A DNA stretch of 64,000 nucleotides from Rosenbergiella metrosideri (GTDB lineage: Bacteria > Pseudomonadota > Gammaproteobacteria > Enterobacterales > Enterobacteriaceae), in contig NZ_JALBCV010000001.1 of the NCBI RefSeq assembly GCF_022602565.1, positions 348,819-412,818 on the forward strand. Reading direction: 5' to 3'. A program made the translations under genes and the position numbers. A model generated the notes under the pieces. The model ran no database searches. It was given only the letters and a program-made list of their open reading frames with translations, and was not told the DNA's origin. Below, one piece after another: positions 60,881-64,000 of the stretch (position 1 is its first letter; the number at the start of each line of letters is the position of its first letter).

Positions 60881-61615
60881 TCAGACCATGTACATCCCGC
60901 CATTAACGTGCAAAGTTTCACCAGTGATGTAACTTGCTTCGTCAGAGGCTAAGAAGGCCACAGCGTTAGCAATTTCCTGAGGCTCCCCTAAACGGGCAGC
61001 AGGAACTTCTGCCAAAATACCAGATCGTTGCTCTTCATTCAGTGCTCGCGTCATGTCGGTTTCGATGAAACCAGGAGCCACAACGTTCACAGTAATACCA
61101 CGTGACGCAACTTCTCGCGCCAGTGATTTGCTAAAGCCAATTAAACCCGCCTTTGCAGCAGCGTAGTTTGCTTGGCCCGCATTACCCATTGTTCCGACAA
61201 CCGAACCAATGGTAATGATTCTTCCCATGCGCTTTTTCATCATGGCACGTAAGACGGCCTTAGATAGTCTAAAAACAGAAGTGAGGTTCGTGTCAAGAAT
61301 ATCCTGCCACTCATCATCCTTCATGCGCATTAATAGGTTATCACGAGTTACCCCTGCATTATTAACTAAAATATCAATTTCGCCAAATTCTGCACGGATT
61401 TGTTGTAATACTGCATCGATAGATGCCGCATCAGTCACATTGAGAACCAATCCTTTGCCCTTATCCCCAAGGTAGGCGCTGATTGCTTCAGCACCATTGT
61501 CGCTGGTCGCCGTACCGATAACTGTTGCGCCACCGGCGACTAATTTCTCAGCAATAGAACGACCAATTCCACGACTAGCACCCGTAACGAGGGCGATCTT
61601 ACCATTGAAGTTCAT
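60881..61615 (-). CDS. fabG: 3-oxoacyl-ACP reductase
   Basis: A 244-residue SDR using NADPH. Cofactor loop TGASRGIGRSIAEKL, catalytic Asn in DTNLTSVF, Ser in GSVVGTMG, and YAAAKAG with Tyr151 and Lys155. It is a useful contrast to the SDR at 13792, where the loop Gly and the Lys are lost. It lies ten bases behind fabD. Confidence 0.98.
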   Translation of the reverse strand: MNFNGKIALVTGASRGIGRSIAEKLVAGGATVIGTATSDNGAEAISAYLGDKGKGLVLNVTDAASIDAVLQQIRAEFGEIDILVNNAGVTRDNLLMRMKDDEWQDILDTNLTSVFRLSKAVLRAMMKKRMGRIITIGSVVGTMGNAGQANYAAAKAGLIGFSKSLAREVASRGITVNVVAPGFIETDMTRALNEEQRSGILAEVPAARLGEPQEIANAVAFLASDEASYITGETLHVNGGMYMV

Positions 61616-61625
61616 GTTTTTCCTC

Positions 61626-62558
61626 TTATTCTTTAATCAATGCTGCGCTGAATGCAGCTGGATCGTTAATCGCTGACGATGTTAACGTATCAACAATTCT
61701 TTTTGTCAGCCCAGTCAGGACTTTACCTGGCCCTACTTCCACGAGCTGTGTCACGCCTTGTGCGGCGATGTATTGCACGCTTTCGGTCCAACGTACTGGA
61801 CTGTACAGTTGGCGCACTAATGCCTCACGAATTGCTTCTGCATCCGCTTCACATTTTACATCAACATTGTTGACCACAGAAATTTTAGGCTCGCTGAAAG
61901 TGATCTCCCGCAAAGCAACCGCTAATTTATCTGCAGCAGGCTTCATAAGCGCGCAGTGGGACGGGACACTTACCGGCAGCGGCAAGGCTCTTTTCGCACC
62001 AGCCGCTTTACAAGCTGCACCTGCACGCTCCACCGCCTCTTTGTTGCCCGCGATAACCACTTGGCCTGGGGAGTTAAAGTTAACAGGGGAAACAACTTGC
62101 CCTTGAGCACTCTCTTCGCAGGCTTGACGAATGGCAGCATCGTCAAGGCCAATAATCGCTTGCATCGCACCTGTACCTTCTGGCACAGCTTCTTGCATCA
62201 ATTTGCCACGCAGTTCCACTAAACGGATCGCGTCAGCAAAGCTAATTACGCCCGCGCAGACCAACGCCGAGTATTCCCCTAAGCTGTGTCCAGCCAACAA
62301 CGCAGGCTGTGCGCCGCCCTGTTGTTGCCATAAGCGGAATAATGCGACAGAGGCCGCCAGTAACGCTGGCTGAGTTTGCCAGGTTTTATTCAGCTCCTCA
62401 GCGGGACCTTGCTGAACCAGTTGCCAGAGGTCGTAGCCTAGAGCTTCTGAGGCTTGCGCATAAGTGGCTTCAATAATCGGCTGCTCAGCGGCTAATTCCG
62501 CCAGCATACCCACTGTCTGTGAACCTTGACCGGGAAAAACAAAAGCAAACTGTGTCAT
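61626..62558 (-). CDS. fabD: Malonyl-CoA:ACP transacylase
   Basis: A 310-residue enzyme loading malonyl groups onto ACP. The nucleophile Ser92 sits in GHSLGEYSAL, with His201 in VPSHCALM and QPALLAASVALF typical. N-terminus MTQFAFVFPGQGSQTVGM. It lies 16 bases behind fabH. Confidence 0.97.
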   Translation of the reverse strand: MTQFAFVFPGQGSQTVGMLAELAAEQPIIEATYAQASEALGYDLWQLVQQGPAEELNKTWQTQPALLAASVALFRLWQQQGGAQPALLAGHSLGEYSALVCAGVISFADAIRLVELRGKLMQEAVPEGTGAMQAIIGLDDAAIRQACEESAQGQVVSPVNFNSPGQVVIAGNKEAVERAGAACKAAGAKRALPLPVSVPSHCALMKPAADKLAVALREITFSEPKISVVNNVDVKCEADAEAIREALVRQLYSPVRWTESVQYIAAQGVTQLVEVGPGKVLTGLTKRIVDTLTSSAINDPAAFSAALIKE

Positions 62559-62574
62559 AAAAAATACCTGTCAA

Positions 62575-63528
62575 TCAAAAACGAACGAGGGCAGAGCCCC
62601 AAGTGAAACCACCACCAAAGGCTTCTAATAAAATCAGTTGCCCCCGTTGAATTCGCCCATCGCGCACTGCTTCGTCGAGTGCGGTCGGAACAGAGGCCGC
62701 AGAGGTATTCCCATGACGGTCAAGGGTGACAACGACTTTATCCATTCCCATATGGAGCTTTTTAGCAGTAGCGCTGATAATACGTAGGTTGGCTTGGTGA
62801 GGCACTAACCAATCAAGCTCTGAACGATCAATGCCATTCGCTTCCAATGTTTCTTCGACAATGTGAGCGAGTTCAGTCACTGCAACCTTAAACACCTCAT
62901 TACCCGCCATCGTTAAAAACGACGGTTGATCTTGATGTGCACGGTCTTGGTAACCGAGTGTCAGGAGTTTGCCATAACTGCCATCAGCGTGCAGATGGGT
63001 TGAGATAATCCCTTCACTTTCACTCTGTCCAAGTAACACTGCGCCAGCCCCATCACCGAACAAAATCACAGTACCCCGATCGGTCGGATCGAGCGTTCGG
63101 GTTAACGCATCTGAACCAATGACCAGCGCGTATTTGACTGCGCCATTCTTGATATATTGGTCTGCGACACTCAGTGCATAGGTGAATCCGGCACAGGCGG
63201 CGGCTAAGTCAAAGGCAGGACAGTCGGCGATCGCTAACAGTTGTTGGATCATACAGGCTGAACTTGGAAAAGCATGGCTTGATGAGGTGGTCGCGACGAT
63301 AATTAATCCGATATCATCTTTATCGACACCTGCCATCTCGATGGCTTTTTGCGCAGCATGGAAACCCATCGTTGCCACATTTTCATCGGGACCTGCAACG
63401 CGACGTTCACGGATGCCAGTACGAGTGACAATCCATTCGTCGGTCGTCTCTACCATTTTTTCTAAATCTGCATTGGTGCGGATTTGTTCAGGTAGATAGC
63501 TACCCGTACCCATAATTTTGCTAAACAT
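62575..63528 (-). CDS. fabH: 3-oxoacyl-ACP synthase III
   Basis: A 317-residue KAS III, starting fatty-acid synthesis from acetyl-CoA and malonyl-ACP. Cys112 in [10 protein letters not shown], His in [11 protein letters not shown] and Asn in GNTSAAS make the active centre. The ATG follows the plsX stop directly (TAAATG), so the two are coupled. Confidence 0.98.
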   Translation of the reverse strand: MFSKIMGTGSYLPEQIRTNADLEKMVETTDEWIVTRTGIRERRVAGPDENVATMGFHAAQKAIEMAGVDKDDIGLIIVATTSSSHAFPSSACMIQQLLAIADCPAFDLAAACAGFTYALSVADQYIKNGAVKYALVIGSDALTRTLDPTDRGTVILFGDGAGAVLLGQSESEGIISTHLHADGSYGKLLTLGYQDRAHQDQPSFLTMAGNEVFKVAVTELAHIVEETLEANGIDRSELDWLVPHQANLRIISATAKKLHMGMDKVVVTLDRHGNTSAASVPTALDEAVRDGRIQRGQLILLEAFGGGFTWGSALVRF

Positions 63529-64000
63529 TTATGTTCTGTCACTCCTGGCTACTACAGTGGCTAATTGGCGGGCGACTCGCTGCGAGAGTTGCCGCTGCAC
63601 CGTCAATATCGACTGCTCAATTGCCGCTAAAAAAGCTTGCTGATTCGCTGCCCCATGGCTCTTAATGACCACGCCCGACAACCCTAATAAAAATGCACCA
63701 TTATACTTGTCTGGATCAATCTTACTGGTATTTGGTGAAAGCAGTGTTCGGATAAGTCGCCGCCAGATTGACTGGCCACGCCCTGCACGTTGAAGAAAAT
63801 ATCTGACTGCGCCTTCTAACGTCTTCAATGCCACATTGCCACTGAATCCATCACAGACCAAGACATCCGCTTGACCTATTAGTAATTCACTTCCTTCTAA
63901 GAAGCCAGTATAACGGATCCCGCTCTGTTGCCGTAATAATTTCGCGGCTTGACGGATAGATTCTTTCCCTTTGCTCTCTTCTTGACCAACATTGAGTAAT
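63529..64000 (-). CDS. plsX: Phosphate acyltransferase PlsX, C-terminal part (cut by window edge)
   Basis: About 156 C-terminal residues, open to the edge (LLNVGQEESKGKE, YTGFLEGSELL, VCDGFSGNVALKTLEG, LLGLSGVVIKSHG). PlsX makes acyl phosphate from acyl-ACP for phospholipid synthesis. The rest of the gene lies to the right of the window. Its stop touches the fabH ATG, the normal enteric order. Confidence 0.96.
   Translation of the reverse strand, partial: LLNVGQEESKGKESIRQAAKLLRQQSGIRYTGFLEGSELLIGQADVLVCDGFSGNVALKTLEGAVRYFLQRAGRGQSIWRRLIRTLLSPNTSKIDPDKYNGAFLLGLSGVVIKSHGAANQQAFLAAIEQSILTVQRQLSQRVARQLATVVARSDRT

Overview
The window reads as chromosome from an enterobacterium in the Enterobacterales. 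Gene order from about 30.9 kb to the right edge closely follows the Escherichia coli K-12 backbone: icd, rluE, nudJ, mnmA, hflD, purB, phoP, phoQ, roxA, cobB, lolE/D/C, mfd, then ycfJ, ndh, nagZ, thiK, lpoB, ycfL, hinT, ycfH, holB, tmk, mltG, pabC, fabF, acpP, fabG, fabD, fabH and plsX. Several genes usual in E. coli are missing at their expected places: nagK between lolE and cobB, ycfP between ndh and nagZ, and ptsG between hinT and ycfH. An ipdC gene and a Tat-exported oxalate decarboxylase suggest a plant- or insect-associated member of Erwiniaceae (Erwinia, Pantoea, Tatumella or relatives). The genus is inference only.

Left part (1-19.3 kb): a patchwork of single genes. It holds a DUF883-like membrane-anchored protein, a candidate RyhB-like small RNA, an EamA transporter, two genes with LexA-like boxes (cho and a DinI-like gene), lpxL, a molybdate/tungstate-type ABC pair without an ATPase, galP, an Lrp-type regulator divergent from ipdC, a TetR/EamA operon, a YgfF-like SDR with a broken active site, an OsmC-like protein, oxalate decarboxylase and a large membrane protein. 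Decay is visible: a Gfo/Idh/MocA oxidoreductase carries three stop codons and two frameshifts, and the tetR and ABM-monooxygenase genes each lack exactly one base.

Accessory region (19.3-30.9 kb): AT-rich DNA that mixes two things. The first is the wreck of a lambdoid prophage on the minus strand: replication gene, winged-helix gene, ORF6N antirepressor, DUF968 HNH protein, and tail genes H, M and J, all broken or truncated. It starts at the terminator of icd, a classical prophage insertion site. The second is a set of small cell-wall toxin/immunity modules scattered through it: a GH19 muramidase beside a secreted immunity-like protein; a Tlde1-type L,D-transpeptidase-fold effector with its periplasmic immunity protein; a pesticin-like muramidase overlapping an LprI-like lysozyme inhibitor; and a broken second GH19 gene divergent from a PliG/PPC-like inhibitor candidate. 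A full-length but decayed IS1 lies among them. No secretion machinery is present in the window.

Right part (30.9-64 kb): housekeeping backbone. It covers the TCA cycle (icd), rRNA and tRNA modification (rluE, mnmA), purine synthesis (purB), Mg/acid sensing (phoPQ), ribosomal protein hydroxylation (roxA), deacylation (cobB), lipoprotein export (lolCDE), transcription-coupled repair (mfd), NADH oxidation (ndh), cell-wall recycling and synthesis (nagZ, lpoB, mltG), thiamine salvage (thiK), DNA polymerase III delta prime and dTMP kinase (holB, tmk), and the fatty-acid cluster plsX-fabH-fabD-fabG-acpP-fabF read on the minus strand. plsX is cut by the right edge.
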